Source: Prochlorococcaceae cyanobacterium jk18x22bins.40 (lineage in GTDB: Bacteria; Cyanobacteriota; Cyanobacteriia; PCC-6307; Cyanobiaceae). From it: 64,000 bases of DNA. This document shows, in pieces, positions 1 to 8,653 of the stretch; position 1 is the stretch's first letter, and each line of letters starts with the position of its first letter. Made by a program: the position numbers and the translations under genes. Below the pieces are notes generated by a model. That model ran no database searches. It saw only the letters and a program-made list of their open reading frames with translations, and was not told the origin of the DNA. The DNA lies in contig JAJDVL010000023.1 of assembly GCA_022826155.1 (NCBI GenBank), forward strand, positions 1 through 64,000. Direction: 5' to 3'.

Positions 1-1
1 C

Positions 2-133
2 CTGTTTTTCTATGTGAAGCAGATGTTTGGCTACAGCAAGACCCGCTACCGTGGCCTGTCGAAGAACGAGAATCGGCTGGCCCTGCTTCTTGGATTCGCC
101 AATTTACTGCGTGGGGAATCCTGTATGGCATGA
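2..133 (+). pseudogene. C-terminal end of an IS5-like transposase (cut by window edge)
   Basis: An open frame enters from the left edge and stops at a TGA at 131-133, giving the last 43 residues of a protein. It contains the peptide FGYSKTRYRGLSKNENR followed by a short hydrophobic tail (ALLLGFANLL). This matches the C-terminus of IS5-group transposases, where the pattern FGYxKxRYRGLxKN lies just after the catalytic glutamate. The DDE catalytic residues would lie outside the window, so it cannot be said whether the gene is whole. No clear terminal inverted repeat was found downstream. The family call rests on this one motif. Confidence 0.6.
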
Positions 134-591
134 TCCTCATAGGGTAGGTGTGCTGATTGAGCTGAATCAGCCAAAAATCAGATCATGCAACAAGGCTTAT
201 CACTCCTGTTAGCCAGCTTTGAGGAGCATATGTCACAAATCACAATCCAAAATCTTGAATGCCACCCCCTTGTGGGCTAATTCAGAGGTTCCTTAAGATT
301 CAACCCAAATCGATTAACCCCTGGCCGCTATGCCCTTGAAACCGTCGGACAGTGGCCCCGTCGATTTATGAAATTCTTGCCGACTCTCTTCCACTTTTTC
401 GTGGACTGGAGGGAGCAGCGCCCTCGCTTCCTGAACCGCATCACACTGCTTGCGCCAGTGAGTGCTAGCCTCTCCTTGTTTTCCCTGGCAGTCTTGAAAG
501 CGTCGTTCCTGGGCTCATTTCTGGAACTGCACCTCCCGGAAAATCTGAGCGTAGAGGTGGTTAAGCTACCTGTATTTTAGTAAGATGTTGG
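134..591. other. Gene-poor spacer between transposase remnant and isiA
   Basis: About 460 bases without a recognisable gene. A 70-codon frame at 368-580 (+) encodes a product with a hydrophobic stretch (LLAPVSASLSLFSLAVL), but I recognise no family and see no Shine-Dalgarno sequence. It is more likely decayed sequence than a gene. The base composition is lower in GC than in the neighbouring housekeeping genes, as expected for an insertion-prone spacer. Confidence 0.4.
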
Positions 592-594
592 AAC

Positions 595-636
595 AAAAAA
601 GCCCCAGCCTCAGCCTAGGGCTGGGGCTGGGGCTTT
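595..636 (-). terminator. Rho-independent terminator of isiA
   Basis: A 12-bp GC-rich stem (598-609 with 625-636) is read on the minus strand as GGGGCT/AGCCCC arms followed by a run of T (complement of the A run at 595-600). It starts about 35 bases after the isiA stop codon, the expected place for its terminator. Confidence 0.8.
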
Positions 637-671
637 GGGTTTCAGTGTTTTTTGAGAGCAGCGGTTCACGC

Positions 672-1706
672 TCAGTTGATTTTAGCTGTCTCCATTGAGT
701 TGAAGGCGTCCTCGACGGACTTGAAGTTGAAGCCAAGGGAGCGCAGGGCATGCCAAAGATGGCCTTGCAAGAAGAAGAAGGCCAGATAGAAGTGAGCATT
801 GGCCAGCCAAGCCCTGGCGCTATGCACACCCAGTCCCATATCTGCTGTGTCAGCAAAATAAGGGGAGAAGGCAAACTTCAGTGTCAGGGGAGCACCATAG
901 AAGACTTCCGGATAAACCGTTGTGTTCATGGCACACCAGTAACTGGCCACAAACCCCATCAGAGCAACACCGCCAAGGGAGTAGGACAGCATTGCTTCGC
1001 CGTTGTAGGGCTGGACTTTACGGAAAAATCCGTAGGGGGGAACGATAATGTGCCAGATACCACCAAAAATCAAGATAAAGGACAGGACCGCATGACCACC
1101 AATCACGTCTTCCAGGCTGCTAATGCTGATGAAGTTGGTCTGATAGCCCCAGACCATGCCCAGGTCAATATTGGGCTGCACAGTGCGCACAACCTGTTGG
1201 GCCGGATCATAGATGCCGACACGCTGGGCAAACTCCACGAAGGCAATGGCACCCAAGCCCAGGAAAATGAGATGGTGGCCAAGGATAAGGCCAAGGTCTT
1301 GGGGACTTTCCCAGGAGAAGTGAAATTTGCGGGCTTGCCCCTCAGCTTGGCTGAGATCTTCCAGAGCACGGAATTGGTGCCAGATACCAGCAGCGGCCAG
1401 CACTGCCGAGGAGATCAGGTGCAGAGCAGCAGCAGCATAGTAGGGCTGTGTGTCGATAATGACACCACCCTCGCCAACACCAAAGCCGAGACTGGCCAGG
1501 TGGGGCAACAAAATCAGGCCTTGCCCACCCATGGGAAGTGAGGGGTCGTATTTGGCCAGCTCAAAAAAGGTGAACGATCCGGCCCAAAACATGATCAGGC
1601 CGGCATGGGCTGTATGGGCAGCAATGAAAGTTCCGGAGCGCTTGGCCACCCCGGAGTTCCCTGCCCACCAGTCATAGGTGACGTTGGGATTGCCGTAGGA
1701 CTGCAT
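672..1706 (-). CDS. isiA: Iron-stress chlorophyll-binding protein IsiA (CP43'-like, Pcb family)
   Basis: 344 residues, the usual length for IsiA/Pcb six-helix antenna proteins related to CP43 of photosystem II but lacking its large lumenal loop. The protein opens with MQSYGNPNVTYDWWAGN, has chlorophyll-ligand histidines in helices (AAHTAH, LGHHLIFLGLG, GGHAVLSF, QGHLWHALRSLGF) and ends NSMETAKIN. From memory this ending resembles cyanobacterial IsiA more closely than Prochlorococcus PcbA. IsiA forms rings around photosystem I under iron limitation or oxidative stress and sits in the thylakoid membrane. The gene is alone: no isiB (flavodoxin) follows, and the downstream side meets a terminator and IS remnant. 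I could not pick out a convincing Fur box upstream. A constitutive Pcb role is the alternative reading. Confidence 0.88.
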   Translation of the reverse strand: MQSYGNPNVTYDWWAGNSGVAKRSGTFIAAHTAHAGLIMFWAGSFTFFELAKYDPSLPMGGQGLILLPHLASLGFGVGEGGVIIDTQPYYAAAALHLISSAVLAAAGIWHQFRALEDLSQAEGQARKFHFSWESPQDLGLILGHHLIFLGLGAIAFVEFAQRVGIYDPAQQVVRTVQPNIDLGMVWGYQTNFISISSLEDVIGGHAVLSFILIFGGIWHIIVPPYGFFRKVQPYNGEAMLSYSLGGVALMGFVASYWCAMNTTVYPEVFYGAPLTLKFAFSPYFADTADMGLGVHSARAWLANAHFYLAFFFLQGHLWHALRSLGFNFKSVEDAFNSMETAKIN

Positions 1707-1888
1707 CGCAGCAGATCAATAACTACAGGTCTGAAGTTATGGCAGCTTGTGCTAGAGCATGTTAGAAATCAAACGTTTTCATAGGGTGTTCCGATACCTA
1801 ACCATGTTCTGTGGGGATTGTTGGCTTTTGAAGGCCAGCACCATTCCACTGCTGTTTGTTAGGAGGTCTTAAAAAGTCCCAAAGAAAA
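1707..1888. other. isiA upstream region
   Basis: About 180 bases lie between the isiA start and the hisC terminator. There is no ORF of note. The stretch is AT-rich relative to its neighbours and must hold the isiA promoter, since the hisC operon ends at the hairpin beyond it. I see no clean -10/-35 pair or Fur operator by eye. Confidence 0.4.
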
Positions 1889-1910
1889 AGCCACTCTCAT
1901 TGGAGTGGCT
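1881..1910 (-). terminator. Terminator at the end of the hisA...hisC run
   Basis: A perfect 8-bp stem (1889-1896 with 1903-1910, AGCCACTC/GAGTGGCT, six-base loop) is followed on the minus strand by CTTTTTCTTT. It lies about 110 bases after the hisC stop codon and before isiA, so it separates the two transcription units. Confidence 0.75.
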
Positions 1911-2018
1911 CGGTGAACGTCTCGCCATTAATCCTTATCCGCTGACCAGTTCAGCCAGTCATCATTTTTGATTCTTCAGTGGACGTAATATCACACTTTA
2001 AAGTTACGACACTGCAGG

Positions 2019-3092
2019 TCAGGACACCCCGGCACACTGCTGGTAACGCTCCCAGAAAAGCTTCATCTGGGCGCGGCTCCCGATGCTGACCCTTACACTG
2101 CCATCCAACAGAGGCTTGCCGTTCATGGGTCGCACCAACACACCCCGGCGCCGCAGGGCCGCCACAAGGCGGTCCGGGTCTTGATCCGGCCAGAGCAGGA
2201 GATAGTTGCCACCGTCACAGTGGTGCCGTAATCCTGCCGCAGCCAGTCGGGGGAGGAGCCAGTCCCGGGCAGCGTGTACCTCCTGCACGTAGGCGCGCAC
2301 GTGGTCCTGGTCTTCCAGGGCGGCAAAGGCGGCAGTCACGGCAAAGGCGTTGACGTCGTAAGGGCCGGTCACCCGCTCCAGCCGCTCCACAATCCCCGCA
2401 CTGCCCACCGCAAAGCCCAGGCGCAACGCCGCCAGCCCGGCAGTTTTGGAGAGGGAGCGCAACACCAGCAGATTGGGCTGCTGCAGCGCTGTTGGCAGCA
2501 CCGTATCCCCCGTGAACGCTTCATAGAGCTCATCTACCACCACCAGAGTGTGGGGATGGGCCGCCGCCATGGCCCGAATCCAGCCGGGGTCCAGCCGGGT
2601 GCCTGTGGGGTTGTTGGGGTTGCAGATCATCAACAGGCGCGGCCTGGACTGGAGGGCTTGGGCCACCGCCTGCCGGGGGTAGTGAAAATCAGGCAGTCCA
2701 TAGGGAACGGCCTGGAGGACCATGCCCTGTTGGCAGGCACAGGGGGCGTAGTAGCCAAACGTGGGCGTGGCCATGAGCAACGTCTCCCCCACAGCGCCAA
2801 AGGCCTGGAACACCGCGTGAATGGCCCCGTCCGCACCGTTGAACAGGCCCACTTGCCCCTTGTCCACCCCCAACACCTGGGCATAGCGGTGCCTGAGGGC
2901 GTCGTACTCCGGGTACATGCCGTAGTGCTCCGGCGCCATGGCCCGAACGGCCTCCACCACCTTGGGGCTGGGACCCATGGTGTTTTCGTTGAAGTCCAGC
3001 CGCAGCAAGCCGCGACGGCCTTCCAGAGGGGCGCTGTAGGTCTGGAGCGCCTCCACCAGAGGGGAGGCTTTCAGAATGGACATGGTGGGCAC
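2019..3092 (-). CDS. hisC: Histidinol-phosphate aminotransferase
   Basis: 357 residues. A PLP-dependent fold-type I aminotransferase that converts imidazole-acetol phosphate and glutamate to histidinol phosphate in histidine synthesis. Visible landmarks are DFNEN near residue 33, CNPNNPTGT at about 157-165, DELYEAF at about 187-193 and the PLP lysine in SLSKTAG (K216), followed by the phosphate-binding arginine in LRLGFAVG. The start lies 9 bases after the argS stop, so the two are probably co-transcribed. hisA is at the other end of the same strand run. Related aminotransferases (CobD-like) are less likely given the length and motifs. Confidence 0.85.
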   Translation of the reverse strand: MPTMSILKASPLVEALQTYSAPLEGRRGLLRLDFNENTMGPSPKVVEAVRAMAPEHYGMYPEYDALRHRYAQVLGVDKGQVGLFNGADGAIHAVFQAFGAVGETLLMATPTFGYYAPCACQQGMVLQAVPYGLPDFHYPRQAVAQALQSRPRLLMICNPNNPTGTRLDPGWIRAMAAAHPHTLVVVDELYEAFTGDTVLPTALQQPNLLVLRSLSKTAGLAALRLGFAVGSAGIVERLERVTGPYDVNAFAVTAAFAALEDQDHVRAYVQEVHAARDWLLPRLAAAGLRHHCDGGNYLLLWPDQDPDRLVAALRRRGVLVRPMNGKPLLDGSVRVSIGSRAQMKLFWERYQQCAGVS

Positions 3093-3101
3093 CCTCCCCG
3101 C

Positions 3102-4868
3102 TCACATGCGATCAAGGGTCCTGATGCCCAGGAGCGCCAGGCCCAGGTCCATGGTCCGGGCGCTGAGGCGACACAGGGCAAGGCGTGTTGGGCGGGATTG
3201 CGCTGGAGCCTTGAGCACGGGCAACTGGTCATAGAAGCGGTTAAAGGTCTGGCTCAGGCCAAACAGATAGGCGCAGAGGCGATTGGGCAGCAGGTCCTGC
3301 TCCATGGCCAGGATCACCTCGTCAAAGTTCAGCAGTTGCCGCGCCAGGCTCAACTCCTGGGGGGCCTGCAGGCAAATGGCGCCGGGCTCCGCCGCCACGA
3401 GCGATCCCCCCTGACGGGCGATGCCTTGAATGCGCACGTAGGCATAGAGCAGGTAGGGGGCCGTGTTGCCCTGGAGAGCGAGCATCCGATCAAAGCTGAA
3501 CTGGTAGTTGGTGGTGCGGTTCTGGCTGAGATCAGCATATTTCACGGCAGCGATGCCAACGGTTTCCGCTACCTGGGCAACGAAGCCCTCCTCGGCCTGC
3601 CGTTGCTCCCGGGCCATGCGCTCCACCAGATCACGGCGGGCGCGCTCCACCGCTTCCTCCAGCAGGTCCCGCAGGCGGACGGTGGCGCCGGAGCGGGTTT
3701 TGAGCTTCTTGCCGTCAGCGCCCTGAACCAGACCGAACGGCACGTGCTGGAGACGGCACCCCGTGGGCACCCAGCCGGCCCGCTGCGCCACCTGAAACAC
3801 CGCCGCAAAATGGTTCGACTGGCCCGCATCAGTGACGTACACCACCCGCTCGGCCCCCTCGCCCCCCGCATCGGGGCTGGCCAGCCGCTGGCGGAGGGCG
3901 GCCAGGTCGGTGGTGGCGTAGTTGTAGCCCCCATCCCGTTTCTGCACAATGAGCGGCAGGGGTTGGCCGTTCTTGCCCGTCATGCCCTTCGGAAACACAC
4001 AGCGGGCGCCGTCGTCCACCACCAACAGCCCGGCCTGCTCCAGATCCTCCACAACCTTTGGCAGGGCGTCGTTGTAAAAGGACTCGCCCCGCTCCACCAA
4101 CTGCACGTCCAGGCGGTCGTAGACGGCTTGGAACCCTTGGCGGGATTGCTGGCAGAGGAGCCCCCAGGCCCGCAGGGATTCCGGCTCACCGGACTGAAGC
4201 TTCACCACCTCGCGGCGGCTGTGCTCCTGAAAGCCTTCATCTTCGTCAAAGCGCTTCTTGGCTTGGCGATAGAAGACCACCAGGTCCCCCAGGTCCACGT
4301 GCTCTTCGCCGGACAGGGATCGGGGCGCCACGCGTTTGAGGTGGGCAATCAACATGCCGAACTGGGTTCCCCAATCCCCCAGGTGATTGAGTCTCAACAC
4401 CTGGTGCCCACGGAAGGACAGCAATCGGGCAATGCAGTCGCCGATGATGGTGGAGCGCAGGTGCCCCACATGCATCTCCTTGGCGATGTTGGGGCTGGAA
4501 AAATCCACCACCACCCGTTGCCGGGGCTGCGCCATGGGCACCCCCAGCCGGGGCTGATCCAACCGCTCCTGCACCTCTGCCGCCAACACCTCCGGCCGAA
4601 CGGTGAAGTTGATAAACCCCGGCCCCGCCACCTGGGGCGGATGACAGAGGTCCTCCACCTGCAGGTGATCCACCACAGCCTGGGCAATCTGCCGCGGCGC
4701 CCGCCCCAACACCTTGGCCAACCCCATGGCGCCATTGGCCTGGAAATCGCCAAACTCCGGCTTGGTGGCTGGTTCCAGCGGGAAATCCACAGCGGCGTCC
4801 GGCAGGGGAAGGGCCTGGGCCATGGCCTCCAACAGCCGGTGCTGCAGGGCGTTCCGGAGCTTGAGCAT
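3102..4868 (-). CDS. argS: Arginyl-tRNA synthetase
   Basis: Class I aminoacyl-tRNA synthetase charging tRNA-Arg, 588 residues from the chosen ATG. The signature [12 protein letters not shown] (HIGH motif) follows SSPNIAKEM. The KMSKS-like loop is degenerate (GKKLKTRSG), as is common in ArgS, and the C-terminal DALR-type anticodon-binding domain is present ([13 protein letters not shown]). The frame stays open to an earlier ATG at 4889, but MLKLRN at 4868 fits family N-termini better. It sits between nadC and hisC on the same strand. Confidence 0.93.
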   Translation of the reverse strand: MLKLRNALQHRLLEAMAQALPLPDAAVDFPLEPATKPEFGDFQANGAMGLAKVLGRAPRQIAQAVVDHLQVEDLCHPPQVAGPGFINFTVRPEVLAAEVQERLDQPRLGVPMAQPRQRVVVDFSSPNIAKEMHVGHLRSTIIGDCIARLLSFRGHQVLRLNHLGDWGTQFGMLIAHLKRVAPRSLSGEEHVDLGDLVVFYRQAKKRFDEDEGFQEHSRREVVKLQSGEPESLRAWGLLCQQSRQGFQAVYDRLDVQLVERGESFYNDALPKVVEDLEQAGLLVVDDGARCVFPKGMTGKNGQPLPLIVQKRDGGYNYATTDLAALRQRLASPDAGGEGAERVVYVTDAGQSNHFAAVFQVAQRAGWVPTGCRLQHVPFGLVQGADGKKLKTRSGATVRLRDLLEEAVERARRDLVERMAREQRQAEEGFVAQVAETVGIAAVKYADLSQNRTTNYQFSFDRMLALQGNTAPYLLYAYVRIQGIARQGGSLVAAEPGAICLQAPQELSLARQLLNFDEVILAMEQDLLPNRLCAYLFGLSQTFNRFYDQLPVLKAPAQSRPTRLALCRLSARTMDLGLALLGIRTLDRM

Positions 4869-4921
4869 GGTCCGCCGGCACAGATGCAATCCCTATCTTG
4901 ACGCGCCTCCGCCCCGGTGGA

Positions 4922-5818
4922 TCATTCTCCGCAGAAGCGCATGGCGAGATCCAGCCAGGGGGAGCGGGTCACGGGGGCGCTGGTGGAGATGAGGTCAACG
5001 CCACAGGACACGTAGGACCGCAGTTGCTCGGGTCGGACGCCGGAGACTTCCAGCACCACGGCCCTGCCCCGCTGCCTGGCCCGATGACGCAGCTTGGGTG
5101 CCAACCCCTCCACCGCCTCCGGGGCAAACTCATCCAGCAGCACCCCTTCGGCACCAGCGTCCACCGCCGCCTTGGCTTCGGCATCGGTTTCTGCTTCCAC
5201 AATCACGGACACCGGCCATGGCGCCTGCCTGCGCACCCGCTGCAGTGCTGGCGCCAGGCCACCGCACCAGGCCAGGTGGTTTTCTTTCAGTATCACCGCA
5301 TCATCCAGGCCCATCCTGTGATTCAGGCCACCCCCGCAACGAACGGCGTATTTTTCCAGCAGACGGAGACCGGGCGTGGTTTTGCGGGTATCCACCAAGT
5401 GGATGCCGCTGCCCGCAAGTTGCGCCACCAGACGGGCTGTGGCCGTGGCCACGCCCGACAGGCGCATGGCCAGGTTCAGGGCCACCCGTTCCCCCGCCAG
5501 GAGGGCTGCGGCAGGGCCATGGAGGCGCAGAAGTTCCCTGCCCGGCACCACAGCATCTCCGTCCGCCACAAGCACCTGCACCTGCACCGCCGGGTTCAGC
5601 AGGTGGAACAACTCCGCAGCCAGTGGGCCACCGCAGAAGCGGCCCGGCTCCTTCGCAAGCCACAGGGCATCACCTTGCACGTTCCCCACAGCGGGGGCGC
5701 TGAGATCACCGCGGCCCAGGTCTTCCTGCAGCCAGCGTTCCAGGCTATGGCGGAGTTCCGGGGTCCAGGGCAGGGCAACCATGGGGACGACAGTGGCGCT
5801 GGCACCATGGTCAACCAT
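4922..5818 (-). CDS. nadC: Nicotinate-nucleotide pyrophosphorylase (carboxylating)
   Basis: 298 residues, typical QPRTase length. It makes nicotinate mononucleotide from quinolinate and PRPP in NAD synthesis. Seen are LQEDLGRGDLS near the N-terminus, the substrate loop DTRKTTPGLR, KYAVRCGGGLNHRMGL and the C-terminal barrel strand pattern ending in SCGVDLISTSAPV. The start codon overlaps the end of the upstream GNAT-like gene by 8 bases, suggesting translational coupling. A second possible start at 5782 would lose the overlap. Confidence 0.93.
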   Translation of the reverse strand: MVDHGASATVVPMVALPWTPELRHSLERWLQEDLGRGDLSAPAVGNVQGDALWLAKEPGRFCGGPLAAELFHLLNPAVQVQVLVADGDAVVPGRELLRLHGPAAALLAGERVALNLAMRLSGVATATARLVAQLAGSGIHLVDTRKTTPGLRLLEKYAVRCGGGLNHRMGLDDAVILKENHLAWCGGLAPALQRVRRQAPWPVSVIVEAETDAEAKAAVDAGAEGVLLDEFAPEAVEGLAPKLRHRARQRGRAVVLEVSGVRPEQLRSYVSCGVDLISTSAPVTRSPWLDLAMRFCGE

Positions 5819-6899
5819 GGGCCGAACTCATATCCGGGATGGGACGGCCCCTTGGGGCCAGTTGCCGAGGGGCCTCCTGCAGCCAGTGTCGCACCCGGCT
5901 CCGGGCAGGGTGCATTTGCCGTCGCCAGATGCTGCGGGCCAGAAGTAACTCTTCCCCCAGGCAGTCCAATCCCAGCGCGGTGAGCCACTGCTGCCGCCGG
6001 GATTGTCCCTGATCGCAGCGCAGGCACCAGTCTTTGACGTTCATCCGTGGGCCAAACCGTGGGGCCAAATCCAGCAGGCGCGCCAGCTCGGCTTGTAGAG
6101 GCGGTCCGTAGAGGTGTTCATGGCCAGGGTGAACCACGACGGACAACCGCGGCGGCAACTGGGGGTGCAGGCGTTGGAAGCGCAGCGCCGCCGCCAGCTC
6201 CCCCCTGTGGCTTTCCAGTAGCACGCCACCCACGGTTGCCTGCCGGAGATCACTGCTGCTGCTCTCCAGGAGGTGGCGCAACTGGGTGGGGGTGGTGGCA
6301 TTGTCCAGGTGCAGCAGCGCCGGGGCCTGGCTCCGGTCCCAAAGCAGCCGGCGATAGCCCGCCGGGGCCGTCGCGGTTCGGGGCCAACTGGTGGTGGCGG
6401 CTGGATCCAGGCGCCAGATGCTTTGCTGGAGCAACGGCTGAAAACCGGCTTCTCGCAACAACGGCAGGCGCAGGGAATCCGTGCTCCAGCAGCGGGCAAA
6501 CCAGCAGCGGGCCTTGGGTGCAACGGCAATGACATGGCGCACCAGGGCCAGGGCGACGGTGCGGCGAGACTCCCAGGGCAGTGGTTCCGCCAGGCAAAGC
6601 TTGTGCAAGCTCCAGCAGCTTCCACTGCGGTTGTCCGCCAGCGCCATTACCAGACCCTGAATCGCGCCGTTGTGCCGAGCGCTCAGCAGGAGCGGCGCGG
6701 GCTGCCGACCGGGAAGCAGGCGGCGCAGCCAACGGTCCCGCATCGTGGCCAGGAGCACATGGCTCCAGAGGGCCCGGTCCTCCCCGATCAGGTCTCCCGT
6801 GAGGCTACCCAAATCCGCAAGGGCCAGGGACCGCAGTTTGAGCGGCGGCTGGTGTCCCGTCGCTGGACCCTGGGGCAGCATGTCTTGAACGGGAGTCAT
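5811..6899 (-). CDS. Conserved cyanobacterial protein with GNAT-like features
   Basis: 362 residues, no function assigned. The first half (about 20-165) has an acetyltransferase-like layout: a hydrophobic strand ending in IQGLVMALADN, then a helix ESRRTVALALVRHV, then LLREAGFQPL, reminiscent of the GNAT core ending in GF. The second half is leucine- and arginine-rich with WCLRCDQGQSRRQQWL near residue 290 and shows no motif I know. Its ATG overlaps the stop of the CofE-like gene (ATGA) and its stop overlaps the nadC start, so it belongs to a tightly coupled operon. The GNAT assignment is an inference from pattern only. Confidence 0.6.
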   Translation of the reverse strand: MTPVQDMLPQGPATGHQPPLKLRSLALADLGSLTGDLIGEDRALWSHVLLATMRDRWLRRLLPGRQPAPLLLSARHNGAIQGLVMALADNRSGSCWSLHKLCLAEPLPWESRRTVALALVRHVIAVAPKARCWFARCWSTDSLRLPLLREAGFQPLLQQSIWRLDPAATTSWPRTATAPAGYRRLLWDRSQAPALLHLDNATTPTQLRHLLESSSSDLRQATVGGVLLESHRGELAAALRFQRLHPQLPPRLSVVVHPGHEHLYGPPLQAELARLLDLAPRFGPRMNVKDWCLRCDQGQSRRQQWLTALGLDCLGEELLLARSIWRRQMHPARSRVRHWLQEAPRQLAPRGRPIPDMSSAHG

Positions 6900-8077
6900 G
6901 GCCGGGGCTCCGCGACGGGAGAGGGGCGGATGATCACCAGGGGGGTGCCCTCGTCGGCGTTGCCGGCGGGATTGGCCGCCAGAGCTTGATGAACGAGAGC
7001 CGGATCCACGCCACCACTGGTGGCAACGATTTTAACCCGCCCCAGGTCGTTCACGTCCACCACCACCACGGGGTGCCCCATGGCCCGAGCCAGCTTGGTC
7101 ACCGTGGCGCGGCTCTCCTCCGGTCCCAGAACAATGGTGCGGTCATAGGGGGGAATGGTGCCCGTGAGGTCGTCGATGAGTCGCGCCTGCTCCCCTGCCA
7201 GGCGGTAGAAGCCGCCGCGGATGCCCAGCAGCCGCAACAGGACGCCCCCCAGCCATGCGCAAAGCACCCGTGCAGGACCCGCCAGATCGATGAGGGCCTG
7301 AAGACCGCAGGCGGTGGCCAGGCTGCTGTGGGGATGAAACACCCGACACAACTGCCGCGCCAGACAGGAAGGCTCCACGGTTGTGCCCAGCCGGTAGCGC
7401 CCCTGCATCACGGCCAGGGGGGTTTCCGCAAGGGCCACCACGTCCCCTGGCTGTAGATGGGGTTCAGCGTAGCGCCGCAGCACCTGGAGGGGATCATCCA
7501 GCCAGCCCAGCAGGTGGGTGGCCAGGGGCAGCACCTGATAACCCGAACCTTGACGCCAGGCCGGCTGCGGGTTGGCAGTCGGTCTGGCGATGGGAACCAC
7601 CAGGCCATGGCGCTGCTGCAGATGGCCAAACGGTCCGTAGGCCAGCCAGGCGATCTCCAGCCACAGGGCCTGGAGGCCCGGCAGGCCGGCGCCAGTCAGC
7701 ACCAGGTTCACCCGGGCGGCCATGGACTGTCGGGGTTTCAAAATGGAGACGGGCCAATAGCCGTCCGGGCGGGGTTCAAGATCGGGATGATCCGGCACGA
7801 CCCGTATCTTCATGTTGATGCCGTCCACCGCCCGGGTGGCCAGCAGGGTGGGCTCAGCCCAGAGCCGGGTAAGCATCACCTCCTTGTGGGTATGGGTGTT
7901 GACCAGCGTCACCTGCATCTGCACCCGAACCTGACTCTCGTCCACGTGCAACCGCCATGGCCCCGTCTCCAGGCGCAGCGGACTGGCGGGGCGGAGGCGA
8001 TGACCCAACTCCAGCAGTGCCAGCAGGCCAACAACAATCCCGCCGAGCACCAGCACCCCCCCACCCGGATCACTCAT
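6896..8077 (-). CDS. CofE-like (F420-0:gamma-glutamyl ligase domain) membrane-anchored protein
   Basis: 393 residues. An N-terminal hydrophobic segment (VLVLGGIVVGLLALLEL) is followed by a domain of about 130 residues with a beta-rich pattern, then from about residue 165 a region resembling the COG1478 ligase family: LQPGDVVALAETPLAVMQGR, then DLTGTIPPYDRTIVLGPEESRATVTKL and VDVNDLGRVKIVATSGGVDP. Cyanobacteria of this group are not known to make F420, so the substrate is unclear. It overlaps both neighbours (ATGA at each end). Known from annotation practice: such proteins are usually labelled F420-0:gamma-glutamyl ligase. Inferred: an anchored ligase or amide-bond enzyme. Confidence 0.65.
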   Translation of the reverse strand: MSDPGGGVLVLGGIVVGLLALLELGHRLRPASPLRLETGPWRLHVDESQVRVQMQVTLVNTHTHKEVMLTRLWAEPTLLATRAVDGINMKIRVVPDHPDLEPRPDGYWPVSILKPRQSMAARVNLVLTGAGLPGLQALWLEIAWLAYGPFGHLQQRHGLVVPIARPTANPQPAWRQGSGYQVLPLATHLLGWLDDPLQVLRRYAEPHLQPGDVVALAETPLAVMQGRYRLGTTVEPSCLARQLCRVFHPHSSLATACGLQALIDLAGPARVLCAWLGGVLLRLLGIRGGFYRLAGEQARLIDDLTGTIPPYDRTIVLGPEESRATVTKLARAMGHPVVVVDVNDLGRVKIVATSGGVDPALVHQALAANPAGNADEGTPLVIIRPSPVAEPRP

Positions 8078-8652
8078 TGCGCCCTGACCACCTCCGCGTT
8101 GATTTCGTTCACCTCCATGGCTCGGGTCCGGTGTCGGGCCATGGCCTCCGGCAACTCCAGACCCGAAGCCGCGGACAGGCTCTGCTCCAGGTCTTCCAAG
8201 GGAATCTGGCCGGCGCGATCCAGCACCACGTCCCCATGCCGGTCAAACATCACCACCTGGGGAACGAGGCCACGCCAGTAGCGGGAAGGGTCGTCAGGGG
8301 AGGTGTCCTGGGGAGGCCCCAAGCTGTCCGTGCTCAAGGCAATCACGTCCGCCACGGTCCGGAACTCTCCGTTGAGCCGGGAGAGGGTGGGGGCAAAGCG
8401 TTTGCAGTCGCTGCTGTCGTCCAGATAAAAGGCCAGGACGGTGGGGCGGTGCCGCCGCAGGCTGTCCGCCAGGCTGTTGCGGGGCGGCACCATGGCCCCA
8501 TCTCCCGCATAGAGGGAAAAGATGTTGCCGTCATAGGCGTTGTCCAGACGACTGGCCCAGGCGAAAGAGGGCAGCAGCAGCACGGCCGCCACCACAAGGG
8601 CCAACGCCGAAAACCCGTGACGACAACACCAGTGACGACCAGGTTGTGTCAC
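8074..8652 (-). CDS. Thioredoxin-fold lumenal/periplasmic protein lacking the CxxC pair
   Basis: 192 residues from a GTG at 8650-8652, chosen because it follows the upstream stop codon by one base and gives an N-terminal signal or anchor (FSALALVVAAVLLLPSFAWA). The body reads as a thioredoxin fold: RPTVLAFYLDDSSDCKRFAPTLSRL, then VPQVVMFDRHGDVV (the cis-Pro strand). Where a redox-active member would have WCxxC, this protein has DDSSDC, leaving a single cysteine. Such single-cysteine members are seen in cyanobacterial thioredoxin-like proteins of unknown role. The frame is open upstream to 8721, but that would overlap the Ycf55-like gene. Confidence 0.7.
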   Translation of the reverse strand: MTQPGRHWCCRHGFSALALVVAAVLLLPSFAWASRLDNAYDGNIFSLYAGDGAMVPPRNSLADSLRRHRPTVLAFYLDDSSDCKRFAPTLSRLNGEFRTVADVIALSTDSLGPPQDTSPDDPSRYWRGLVPQVVMFDRHGDVVLDRAGQIPLEDLEQSLSAASGLELPEAMARHRTRAMEVNEINAEVVRAQ

Positions 8653-8653
8653 G

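Noticed and set aside
368-580. 70-codon + strand ORF in the spacer before isiA
   Set aside because: No ribosome-binding site, no family, and it lies in decayed sequence beside an IS remnant.
2274-4901. 875-codon open frame on the + strand opposite hisC and argS
   Set aside because: It is a GC-rich shadow with His/Gln/Gly-rich texture and no domain. The two minus-strand genes explain the sequence fully.
6896-8077. Possible coenzyme F420 synthesis
   Set aside because: Only a CofE-like domain is present. No CofC, CofD, CofG or CofH gene is seen, so the pathway cannot be claimed.
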